A model generated the notes under the pieces. It was not told the DNA's origin. It searched no databases and saw only the letters and a list, made by a program, of their open reading frames with translations. Positions 36,856 to 44,435 of a stretch of 64,000 nt of DNA are shown piece by piece. Position 1 is the first letter of the stretch. Every line of letters begins with the position of its first letter. Origin of the DNA: Burkholderia humptydooensis (GTDB lineage: Bacteria; Pseudomonadota; Gammaproteobacteria; Burkholderiales; Burkholderiaceae); the NCBI RefSeq assembly GCF_001513745.1, contig NZ_CP013380.1, positions 1,116,001-1,180,000 on the forward strand. The letters run 5' to 3'. The translations under genes and the position numbers were made by a program.

Positions 36856-37650
36856 TCAGAACAAACCGCCTGTCAGCGTTCCGGGCTCCCAGTTCGTAAT
36901 CACAAGCTCGCGGCTCTTTGGCGCGCCGCCAGTTGCGTTGTTCAAACTGTACTTGATTGACAGTCCGAGCATCGGAAAACCATCGAACGCTCGACGAATG
37001 TCGGGATGATCGTTGATGCTCACCATCACCTTGCCTTTACAGGCGCGCATCATAGCCGCCATCCGTTCGTATTCTTCGAACGGGAACGGAACGCCATATC
37101 CCTCGGTCTGCCAGTACGGCGGATCACAATAGAAGAACGTGTGCGTCCGATCATACCGCGCCATGCACTCGTACCAAGGCAGGTTTTCGACGTGTGCGCC
37201 GGCCAACCGCAGATGTGCGGCTGACAGACTCTCTTCGATCCGCAACAGGTTGACCGACGGCGCGGTCGTAGCGGTGCCGAACGTCTGCCCTTCAACTTTG
37301 CCGCCGAAGGCATGGTGCTGTAGGTAGTAGAACCGTGCTGCGCGTTGTATGTCGGTAAGCGTTTCCGGAACCGCGAGCTGGTGCCATTTGAATACCTGTC
37401 GACTCGAAATCGCGTACTTGAATTGCCGCACGAACTCTTCAAGGTGGTGCTGCACGACGCGGTATAGATTCACCAGTTCGCCGTTGATGTCATTCAGCAC
37501 CTCGACTGGTGCCGGCATCGGCCGTAGGAAGTACAAGGCGGCACCGCCGCAGAACACCTCGACATAGCATTCGTGTTGCGGGAATAGCGGAATGAGTTGC
37601 TCGGCCAAGCGACGCTTGCCACCGAGCCACGGAATGATGGGTTGTGCCAT
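36856..37650 (-). CDS. DNA adenine methyltransferase (Dam/D12 class)
   Basis: 264 residues. Class D12 N6-adenine methyltransferase with WLGGKRRL (residues 8-15), EVFCGGAAL (31-39) and catalytic CDPPYW (175-180). Phage-borne enzymes of this kind protect phage DNA from restriction or alter host regulation. Target sequence cannot be told; GATC is usual. Minus strand, last gene of the late direction, after a hairpin cluster and likely with its own promoter. In Mu the DNA-modification gene mom lies in the same place. Confidence 0.93.
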   Translation of the reverse strand: MAQPIIPWLGGKRRLAEQLIPLFPQHECYVEVFCGGAALYFLRPMPAPVEVLNDINGELVNLYRVVQHHLEEFVRQFKYAISSRQVFKWHQLAVPETLTDIQRAARFYYLQHHAFGGKVEGQTFGTATTAPSVNLLRIEESLSAAHLRLAGAHVENLPWYECMARYDRTHTFFYCDPPYWQTEGYGVPFPFEEYERMAAMMRACKGKVMVSINDHPDIRRAFDGFPMLGLSIKYSLNNATGGAPKSRELVITNWEPGTLTGGLF

Positions 37651-37679
37651 TTAGGGTGCGAATTGTCTGTTAAACTCGC

Positions 37680-37771
37680 CCTGCCTTCGCGAAGGTGGCA
37701 GGGCCTTGGCTTCTCACTGTTCCGCGCAGTGAGTAAGTGACCGGCACGAGTGCTCACTACACTCGTGCCGG
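37680..37771. repeat. three consecutive hairpins between tail chaperone and dam genes
   Basis: CCTGCC..GGCAGG enclosing the palindrome CCTTCGCGAAGG (37680-37702), TCACTG-N7-CAGTGA (37714-37732) and a 12-bp stem CCGGCACGAGTG / CACTCGTGCCGG with loop of seven (37741-37771). The last stem would terminate the tail transcript on the minus strand; the others may be regulatory. Confidence 0.7.
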
Positions 37772-37799
37772 CCGCCTTGTTCCGAACAAAAATGAAGTG

Positions 37800-38192
37800 T
37801 TACTCGCTTGTGGGCGCATCCGGCCACCGCACATCCAGCGGGAAGCCCGGTTGTTCCGGCAGATCGCGAAGCGTCTGCCGATAGGCTACCCACTTCTCCC
37901 GAGTTACCGCCGACACGTCGGGCGCTTGTGTCCAGTCAGACGCACGAAGGAGTGAATCCCGTTGTTCTCGCGCCTTCTGTGCGGCGAGGACCGGGCGGAG
38001 TTCTTCGCCACGCTTAAGCAGGTCCGTAACGTCCGGCGGCACAACGGAGCAATTCCATTGCGCGATGAACGCATCGCCGCACTGAAGTCCCGTTTGCCGA
38101 TCTAGTGGATGGCCTACCCAATAATCGCGCCCGTGTACGAGCTGCGGCCAGCGATCCTCAATCGCCATGATGAGAAGTTCGTGCTCGACCAA
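37800..38192 (-). CDS. phage tail assembly chaperone / tail-fibre assembly-like protein
   Basis: 130 residues. The C-terminus RDSLLRASDWTQAPDVSAVT followed by AYRQTLRDLPEQPGFP is the signature of the phage tail-assembly-chaperone (APC) family next to fibre genes. It starts a few bases after the fibre stop and is probably needed for fibre folding or attachment. Confidence 0.82.
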   Translation of the reverse strand: MVEHELLIMAIEDRWPQLVHGRDYWVGHPLDRQTGLQCGDAFIAQWNCSVVPPDVTDLLKRGEELRPVLAAQKAREQRDSLLRASDWTQAPDVSAVTREKWVAYRQTLRDLPEQPGFPLDVRWPDAPTSE

Positions 38193-38201
38193 GTAGCCTC
38201 C

Positions 38202-39362
38202 TTACGTGTTGCGAATACGGGTGCATCGCAAGAACAACGTGCGCGGTGCAGCATCACCGTTCCAGTTGTCGGTTCGGATGCCCTTCACGAACCATGAGTC
38301 CGGCGCATCCACAGTTGTCGTGCCGGTGCTTTGTCGAAGTGGGCCGAACTCAGCAAAATCGTACGGCTGGCACGTTGCGCCTGCATTCGCTTTGCTATTG
38401 TCCCGGTTGTACAAGTCGTTCAGCACGTCGTTGGACCAGCCGTGATTTTCAAAAAACCAGTTTCCGCCCGGAGTAGCACGATGCTGGTCGCGGAAGTACA
38501 TGTCGCCCCAATCGTTGACCGACCAGATGACGCCGTTGTACGCGTTGTTGATGATTTCGATACCGCCGCCATCGCGCGCTCGGAGGTACGAGCTAACGTC
38601 TTGGCCATCTCGCCAGTTTCTGAGCTGGAAGTCCGCCTGCCAGCCTTGTTTGCTGAGCGCTAAGCGGCCGCCAACAATTCCGCCGGACGTGTTCAGCTTC
38701 GAGTTTGGATCGAAGTTACCCGTGTCCCAAGGCGTCGATCCTGCGAAACTCGGTCGAGCCGGAAGGTTCATTACGCCGTTCTCATCGATCACCGTGTACT
38801 TGTACGCGTTCGATGGACCAGTTCGGAAAACAACGTTTCTGACGGACGGGTCGTTGTAGATCAGCGGCTTCGTGCCGTCGTTGTCCGCATACCCCTGGCT
38901 CAACTGAACCTGTGGCACCGCCAACGGACCAGTCATTGCCCCTCCGCCCTTGGGAACGGCGTTGTTCAGCACCCACTGCTGCGATGCATATGCAGCAAGT
39001 TGACTCGCGAACGCGACCACGCCGACGTCGGTTGTATCGATCGTCACACGCAGACCTGAACCATCCGTCGCCCAACCGATTTTTACCGCGTTTTGGCCTT
39101 GCAGCGCGCCAGTACCCTGTTGAACCGGGGTGTATCCGAGTACGGGCTGATAGTTCGCGCCAGCATTACCGACGATCTTCTGAATGCCCTTCAGGAGCTG
39201 GCCGTTGTCGTTGGGATCAAGCTTGATCCCAACGCTCTCCGGCACGGCCGCAAGCTCCTCCTGCACGGCTTGCATGAAAGGCTGCGTGACAACCGTACCC
39301 TTCACGCCGGCAGACGGGTCGCCGGCATGGAAATTCCCATCGGGGGTGTTGATTCGCTGCAT
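38202..39362 (-). CDS. tail fibre protein
   Basis: 386 residues. N-terminus NTPDGNFHAGDPSAGVKGTV and VTQPFMQAVQEELAAV is a common fibre start; the rest is Gly/Asn/Thr-rich with repeated short strands and a tip ending in FVKGIRTDNWNGD. Binds the host receptor. Shorter than Mu gpS (about 500 residues) and without the invertible U/S arrangement or a Gin gene nearby, so host-range switching is not expected here. Start at 39362 follows the gp48-like gene directly. Confidence 0.85.
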   Translation of the reverse strand: MQRINTPDGNFHAGDPSAGVKGTVVTQPFMQAVQEELAAVPESVGIKLDPNDNGQLLKGIQKIVGNAGANYQPVLGYTPVQQGTGALQGQNAVKIGWATDGSGLRVTIDTTDVGVVAFASQLAAYASQQWVLNNAVPKGGGAMTGPLAVPQVQLSQGYADNDGTKPLIYNDPSVRNVVFRTGPSNAYKYTVIDENGVMNLPARPSFAGSTPWDTGNFDPNSKLNTSGGIVGGRLALSKQGWQADFQLRNWRDGQDVSSYLRARDGGGIEIINNAYNGVIWSVNDWGDMYFRDQHRATPGGNWFFENHGWSNDVLNDLYNRDNSKANAGATCQPYDFAEFGPLRQSTGTTTVDAPDSWFVKGIRTDNWNGDAAPRTLFLRCTRIRNT

Positions 39363-39364
39363 GG

Positions 39365-39937
39365 TTACTCTTCCTGGTAGATGAAGTAGACGAAGGTGTC
39401 GGCCGGTTTTAGATCCTCGAATACAGCTTCGAGGATCGGGTCTGCGAATGTCAGAAGCGGCTCGCCGACCGCGCTTTCGTCCACGCGGAAATAGATTTCC
39501 AGCGTCGGCGCGCCGTGTACCACAACGCCCCATTCGTAGATGATGTCCTCGATCCATAGCGCGTCACCCACCGAGTTTTCATCGACGCGAAACGGGTCCG
39601 GCTCGATGATCTCGATGCGATAACCGAGCGCGGCCGCGAGGCGCGTGAAATACGGAATCGACATGCCGCCGGTCTCATTGACCTTCGCGACGACGATCGA
39701 CACGCGTTGCTGCAGCGTCGTGTCCACGGCCGGCGTGATGCCACACACACGCTCCCAATCCGGCAATAGCTGCTGTGCAAAGAACGGCGTGATGCCGTTC
39801 ACGATCGTTTCGGCGTCGGCGAACGCGCGATCGAGCGCCTTCCCCTCGGCAGCCAGCTCGACTGCGAGATGCGACTCACGCGGATCGTATGAGACGGGAG
39901 GAAGCAGCCGCCCGAGCAGCTCGGCGTGTTCGTTCAT
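39365..39937 (-). CDS. DUF2313 baseplate/tail protein (Mu gp48-like)
   Basis: 190 residues of the DUF2313/YmfQ family: LLGRLLPPVSYD at the start, LLPDWERVCGI and RVSIVVAKVNETGG in the middle. A structural baseplate protein. Start ATG overlaps the stop of the J-like gene (ATGA), so coupled. The middle has a duplicated pattern FRVDENSVGDALW / FRVDESAVGEPLL. Confidence 0.88.
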   Translation of the reverse strand: MNEHAELLGRLLPPVSYDPRESHLAVELAAEGKALDRAFADAETIVNGITPFFAQQLLPDWERVCGITPAVDTTLQQRVSIVVAKVNETGGMSIPYFTRLAAALGYRIEIIEPDPFRVDENSVGDALWIEDIIYEWGVVVHGAPTLEIYFRVDESAVGEPLLTFADPILEAVFEDLKPADTFVYFIYQEE

Positions 39938-41001
39938 ACCATCGGCCTCAACGTCACCTTGCCGAGCCGGCACCACTCGATCACCTGCGCATTGACCACC
40001 GGAACGACGTTGGCCGCCGGGCTATCCAGTACGTAGTCGTCGACGCCGAGCGTGTCGTTGATGACACCGCCGATGCGGTTGCGAATGACCGTGTCACCGG
40101 GCGATACGATCGCGTTATAGGCTTCGAGACCGGATTCCACGGCGGCCTGGGCCGCATCGAGCGTGATGCCGTTCAGCTTGACGGCCGCCGTGACGTCGTA
40201 TGGCTTGATCGACGGCACGACGACACGCGTATCCTTGGCTCGCACCGGCCGCTGATCGTCGATGTGCGCTTGGGCCGACTTCAACACGTCGTCAGAGGGC
40301 AGACCATCCTCGGTCACGATCACCACGTCGACCGTGCCGAGTCCGCGTCGCAGCGGATAAACGAACGCCGCCGTCACGCCCGGCACCTCCATCGCCCATT
40401 GCCAGTAGTCGTATTTGTTGCCGCCGGCTGGCGGACGACGGATGCGTTGCAACAGGCGTGCGAGCAGGCTGTCGAGCGTTTCGATCGGCGTGCCGCCGCG
40501 CAGGCTCACGATCGTCAGCGTCGCGTCGATGTCGACCGGCGGCACGGTGAGCGTGAGCGCGTCACCATCCTGGCGATTCCCGACGATGCCGGCGTCGACG
40601 GCCGAGACGGCGACAACGAGATTGCCCGTCGCGTCGAACGTGCCGCCGCTCGTCGTCACATAGGCCGTGCCGTCCTGGTACTTCGCGCTCATACCGCTGG
40701 CGACCTGGACGCCGGGCTTGCCCGTCGCGCGCGCGGTGCCGCTCGCGACGACGGCCGGCTTGCGCTCGATGCCGCGCAGGCGCGCGTGAAGAATGAGCTT
40801 GTCTTCGTCGGCCGTGTCCGGAAAAATCTGCTTGGCGGTCCAGACCTGGTGCGCGTACAGCCCTTCGATCGCGCTGGCCGTGCCGCTCGCGCGCACGAAG
40901 TGATCCGAATCCGGCCCGACGTCGGCTTCCGGGCGCTGATTCTTGATCTCGCGAAGAATGTTTTCGCGAATCTGGTCGAGAGTCAGAACGGTTGCCGGCA
41001 T
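39934..41001 (-). CDS. baseplate protein J (Mu gp47-like)
   Basis: 355 residues of the baseplate J family, wedge component of the contractile tail. Landmarks: TLDQIRENILREIKNQRPEA at the start, DELILHARLRGIERK-like segment near residue 75, GGNKYDYWQWAMEVPGVTAA and VVIVTEDGLPSDDVL in the middle. Adjacent to gp46 and gp48 as in Mu. Confidence 0.93.
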   Translation of the reverse strand: MPATVLTLDQIRENILREIKNQRPEADVGPDSDHFVRASGTASAIEGLYAHQVWTAKQIFPDTADEDKLILHARLRGIERKPAVVASGTARATGKPGVQVASGMSAKYQDGTAYVTTSGGTFDATGNLVVAVSAVDAGIVGNRQDGDALTLTVPPVDIDATLTIVSLRGGTPIETLDSLLARLLQRIRRPPAGGNKYDYWQWAMEVPGVTAAFVYPLRRGLGTVDVVIVTEDGLPSDDVLKSAQAHIDDQRPVRAKDTRVVVPSIKPYDVTAAVKLNGITLDAAQAAVESGLEAYNAIVSPGDTVIRNRIGGVINDTLGVDDYVLDSPAANVVPVVNAQVIEWCRLGKVTLRPMV

Positions 41002-41351
41002 TACGACACCTTGACCGAATGTTGGAAGTGGCGAACGTCGCCCGTGGCGTCGACCACTTCGATGAGCAGAATGAGCCAGCCTTTTTCGGCGGAGGCGGAC
41101 GACACCGACACCTCACGGGCGCGGCCGTCCTTAACCAACGGGGCGAGCGCTTGCTCGGCGTATTGAACGGCGAGACGGCGCACGCGGGGCGTATCTTTCT
41201 CGCGCGCCAGCGTGTGCAGCAGCGACCCGACGTCGAGCGCGGCCCACCAGGAGCCGAGCGGTGTGGCGAGGCGGATATACACGGCATTCGCAAGCGTCGT
41301 CGTTTGCGTGCCGGTATATCCGCCAGTTTGCGGGTTCAGAAGTGCGTCCAT
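41001..41351 (-). CDS. phage GP46-like baseplate protein
   Basis: 116 residues of the GP46 family: MDALLNPQTGGYTGT, then TPLGSWWAALDVGSLLH and a basic central part. Baseplate wedge-type component. Its stop shares one base with the J start codon, which indicates coupled translation. Confidence 0.88.
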   Translation of the reverse strand: MDALLNPQTGGYTGTQTTTLANAVYIRLATPLGSWWAALDVGSLLHTLAREKDTPRVRRLAVQYAEQALAPLVKDGRAREVSVSSASAEKGWLILLIEVVDATGDVRHFQHSVKVS

Positions 41352-41416
41352 GCCGCGATTGTGATCGCGCGCGCGTGGACAATTCAGATGATGGAGGTCA
41401 GTGAGTGCCGCTGATG

Positions 41417-42019
41417 TCAGGCAACAGGGGTGCCCGTGATGCTGCCCGTTTCCGGATGCTTGTGGCCGTTGAAGCTCTTGCCGCTGATCACGGCATCCTT
41501 GTCGACGTTCAGGCTGTCGATGCGCGCGCCGTCGCCACCCGACATCGACATGCCGCCCTTGCCGGTGATCTGCTCGGCCACGTTGAGCGCGTGATCCATG
41601 TTGACGGTCGGCGTCTTGAAGTTCACCGACTCTTCGGCTTCGATGTTCAGCGTCTTCGTCTTGATGTCGATGACGCGGCCGCGAGCGAGGACGATGGAAT
41701 CACCTTCGTCCGTGTACAGCGCCACCTCGCCAGCCTTCAACGCCTTCAACCGATACTGACCATGCTCGGTCGCGATGACGATTCCATGACTCGTCTTGCC
41801 GCCGACCGGCACCACGACCATCATCGTGCCGGCCGGCGGCGAACTGGTGTAGCCGTAGTGTTGGAATAGTTCGAGGTCGACCATGTTCTCGCCAGCGAGA
41901 CCTTCGCCGCGAACGGTCGCGGTCGGGCCGTTTGTCTGCACGCCACCGATCATTCCTCGGAAGGCTTGCCGAATGCCGGAAACCGCACGCTGGATGCGCT
42001 TGTCGATGTCCTTGATCAT
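41417..42019 (-). CDS. baseplate assembly protein V / tail spike (Mu gp45-like)
   Basis: 200 residues. N-terminal OB-like part (GEGLAGENMVDLELFQHYGY), then a repeat-rich beta-helix portion (VALYTDEGDSIVLARGRVID, NIEAEESVNFKT) and a tip FNGHKHPETGSITGTPV. The HKH triad resembles the iron-binding His-x-His of membrane-piercing phage spikes. Start ATG overlaps the gp44 stop. Confidence 0.88.
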   Translation of the reverse strand: MIKDIDKRIQRAVSGIRQAFRGMIGGVQTNGPTATVRGEGLAGENMVDLELFQHYGYTSSPPAGTMMVVVPVGGKTSHGIVIATEHGQYRLKALKAGEVALYTDEGDSIVLARGRVIDIKTKTLNIEAEESVNFKTPTVNMDHALNVAEQITGKGGMSMSGGDGARIDSLNVDKDAVISGKSFNGHKHPETGSITGTPVA

Positions 42020-43140
42020 TTCATGATGCTCGCGTCGATGGTGGCGTCCGTGACTTCGATCGATGGTCCGCCGCGTTTCTTCTTCCGATGCTTGCGTCCC
42101 GAATGCGGATGCGCGTCGAGAATCCACACGCCATCTTCCTTCAGGGTCAGCGTCGTGTGCGTGCCGCCTGGACGGCCCCCCGTGAATCGACGCGCCATCA
42201 GGAAGTAGACGGCGTCGATCCCGTATTCCTCCCATACGACGTGCACCCGTTGGCCCGGCTTCCACAGCACGCCGTCCGAGGTTCGGTGTCCCTTGACGCT
42301 CGCGCGCAGCGTGTGCGCCGCGAGCGCCGAGTCGGAAATGATCTTGCGCGCACGCGCTTCGGCCGCTGCCAGATTGGGCGCGTCGTGGTCGACGACTATC
42401 TTGGGGCGGTACACCGGCACATCCTTGTCTTTCACGGTCGCCTTGATCGCGTGCTTGCCGGCCTTCGATCCGGTGCCGTGCGCCTGGCTGAGCACCGTGA
42501 CTTCCGAGTGTCGCTCGGCGATCGACAAATCCTCGTCGAACCACTCGACGTTGTTGCCCTTGCCATCCTCGCGCAGGATCAGGCTCGCGACGGGCGGGGC
42601 ATTGTAGTCCGGCCCGCCGACCACGAGCGTGCCGTCCGGATCGAACCACGGCCACAAACCTTCACCCTCGGCCGCGTGAACGAGCGCGTCCCATGCCGTG
42701 TCACCCGGGTCGACGCTGATCTTATCCCACGTCGACTGCGCGCGCGCCGTGTCGATACGAATCTTCCTGATCCCGAGCGGTTTAACGATGTTCGCGACCA
42801 CCTCCGCTAACGTGACCTGTTTAGCCGTGAAAATCGGTGCCGAGCAGTCGCGCAGGATCGCGGCATAGTCCCGGCCGCTGATCGACAGCGTCTTCTCCGT
42901 CTTGCTGGTGCGGCGACGCACCTGGTCGACGTAGCCGACGAGCACCGTGTCGTCGCCGACCTTCACCTGGACGTGCGCGCCGGAATTGACGGCGTCCGGC
43001 ATCTTGCCGGCCGGGCGCGTGAGGCGCACGTCCCACGCGTCGGCCGGCGTCAGCAGATCGGAATCGATCGAATACGACGACCAGGCGCTGTGCGCCTTGC
43101 CACCGATCAGCAGCGTCACGTCGTCATTGGGCGAAGCCAC
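42016..43140 (-). CDS. baseplate hub protein (Mu gp44-like, gpD family)
   Basis: 374 residues of the gp44/late-control D group: VTLLIGGKAHSAWSSYSID at the start, a GRDYAAILRDCSAP segment and a lysine-rich C-terminus (HSGRKHRKKKRGG). Forms the hub under the spike. GTG start at 43140, 17-base overlap with the gp43-like gene. Confidence 0.88.
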   Translation of the reverse strand: MASPNDDVTLLIGGKAHSAWSSYSIDSDLLTPADAWDVRLTRPAGKMPDAVNSGAHVQVKVGDDTVLVGYVDQVRRRTSKTEKTLSISGRDYAAILRDCSAPIFTAKQVTLAEVVANIVKPLGIRKIRIDTARAQSTWDKISVDPGDTAWDALVHAAEGEGLWPWFDPDGTLVVGGPDYNAPPVASLILREDGKGNNVEWFDEDLSIAERHSEVTVLSQAHGTGSKAGKHAIKATVKDKDVPVYRPKIVVDHDAPNLAAAEARARKIISDSALAAHTLRASVKGHRTSDGVLWKPGQRVHVVWEEYGIDAVYFLMARRFTGGRPGGTHTTLTLKEDGVWILDAHPHSGRKHRKKKRGGPSIEVTDATIDASIMK

Positions 43141-44434
43141 GGACGATGTCTCCTCGTTGAATGAAGTTCGGATTGCGGATCTGTGGATTCAGACGCAGCA
43201 GCTCGGCCGACCGCGAATAGTCCCCGTACCAACGATGCGCCAGCAAGGTCAGGTTCGCCGGCGCATCGACGGTACGCGAAATGATCGGCGGCAGGACGTC
43301 GATCACCTTGATCGCCAATTCCTGCACCGACAGCGCGGCATCCTTCAGCGGCTCGATGACAGGACGTGCCTGCTCGACGGGCACGGCTGCTCGCACGGCG
43401 TCGATCGCGGCCTGGATCAGCTCGCGCGTGTCGTTCGCAATCTGCTCGACCTGGGCCGGCGTCAGTGTCGGCGTGCCGACCTCGTTTGCGAGGACGTCGG
43501 ACGCGACGCCAGTCGTGACCGTCGCGACAACCACCGCTGTGATGGCCGTGACGAGCTGGACGTCCGCTGCATCGGCTGCCACGGTTCCAGGACGTGCTGG
43601 CGCGTAAGGCGCTGCGGGATCAACGGCCTCACTGGTCGCGACCGTCGTGGTCTGTGTGCCGGGAATGGCCAGCGGCTGACCGGTGGCCGATGCTGCCGGC
43701 AGCTTCACGACTGTCTTCATCTGGTCGCGCATGTCGTTCCAGTCGGACATGACGAGTCCCGGATCATACGAACGGAAGTCGGCGATGCCGCTGACCAGCC
43801 CGATCAGGTCGGAGGCGAAAGCGCCTGGCCACGACAGATAATCGACCGTCGCACGACGGAAGCCGACGACGAGCGCCTTGATCGGACCGAGCGTCTCGCT
43901 CATCACGTCACGCAGCGCATTGAGCCGACGCAAGCCCGCTTTCATCGTCTTGAGCGCATCGACGGCCATCTCGAACATATTGGTGCCCGCGTCCTGCGCG
44001 TCGGTCGCGAGCTGCGCGGCCGCATCGGCCGTCTGAGTCGGCTGCTGTTCGACGAAGAACGGATTGGCCGGCGTCGAACGCTTGAATCGCATCTCGATCA
44101 CGCAAGCGTCGACGTTCTCGGCATCATGCGAGACTTGCGCACCGAGTAGCTGCATGTCCGGCATCGACCCGAAGATCGGATGAATCAGTTCACCCGGGCC
44201 TTTAACCGCGAGTGCGCCGAGCAGCGCATTCATCCGGTCTTCGTAGTCGTCACCGAAAAAGACTGCGGACAGGTTGACGGTGTGAGCTTTCAGTCCAAGG
44301 TCTTCCACATCCTCGCCGTCGACATGCGGCACCGCGTATTCCGCCGTGTCGCGATCGATCGTATCGGACGTGCGTTGGACGTCGAACGGCACACCGCGAA
44401 ACGCGGCGTCGAGCAAGGTGTCTTTCCATGCCAT
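43124..44434 (-). CDS. DNA circularisation N-terminal-domain protein (Mu gp43-like)
   Basis: 436 residues. The N-terminal 120 residues (MAWKDTLLDAAFRGVPFDVQ, DRDTAEYAVPHVDGEDVEDL) are the DNA-circularisation domain found in Mu gp43/N; the C-terminus LLAHRWYGDYSRSAELLRLN followed by IQRGDIV is LysM-like. A baseplate/tail component. Start at 44434 follows a stop of the tape-measure gene two bases away. Confidence 0.88.
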   Translation of the reverse strand: MAWKDTLLDAAFRGVPFDVQRTSDTIDRDTAEYAVPHVDGEDVEDLGLKAHTVNLSAVFFGDDYEDRMNALLGALAVKGPGELIHPIFGSMPDMQLLGAQVSHDAENVDACVIEMRFKRSTPANPFFVEQQPTQTADAAAQLATDAQDAGTNMFEMAVDALKTMKAGLRRLNALRDVMSETLGPIKALVVGFRRATVDYLSWPGAFASDLIGLVSGIADFRSYDPGLVMSDWNDMRDQMKTVVKLPAASATGQPLAIPGTQTTTVATSEAVDPAAPYAPARPGTVAADAADVQLVTAITAVVVATVTTGVASDVLANEVGTPTLTPAQVEQIANDTRELIQAAIDAVRAAVPVEQARPVIEPLKDAALSVQELAIKVIDVLPPIISRTVDAPANLTLLAHRWYGDYSRSAELLRLNPQIRNPNFIQRGDIVRGFAQ

Positions 44435-44435
44435 A

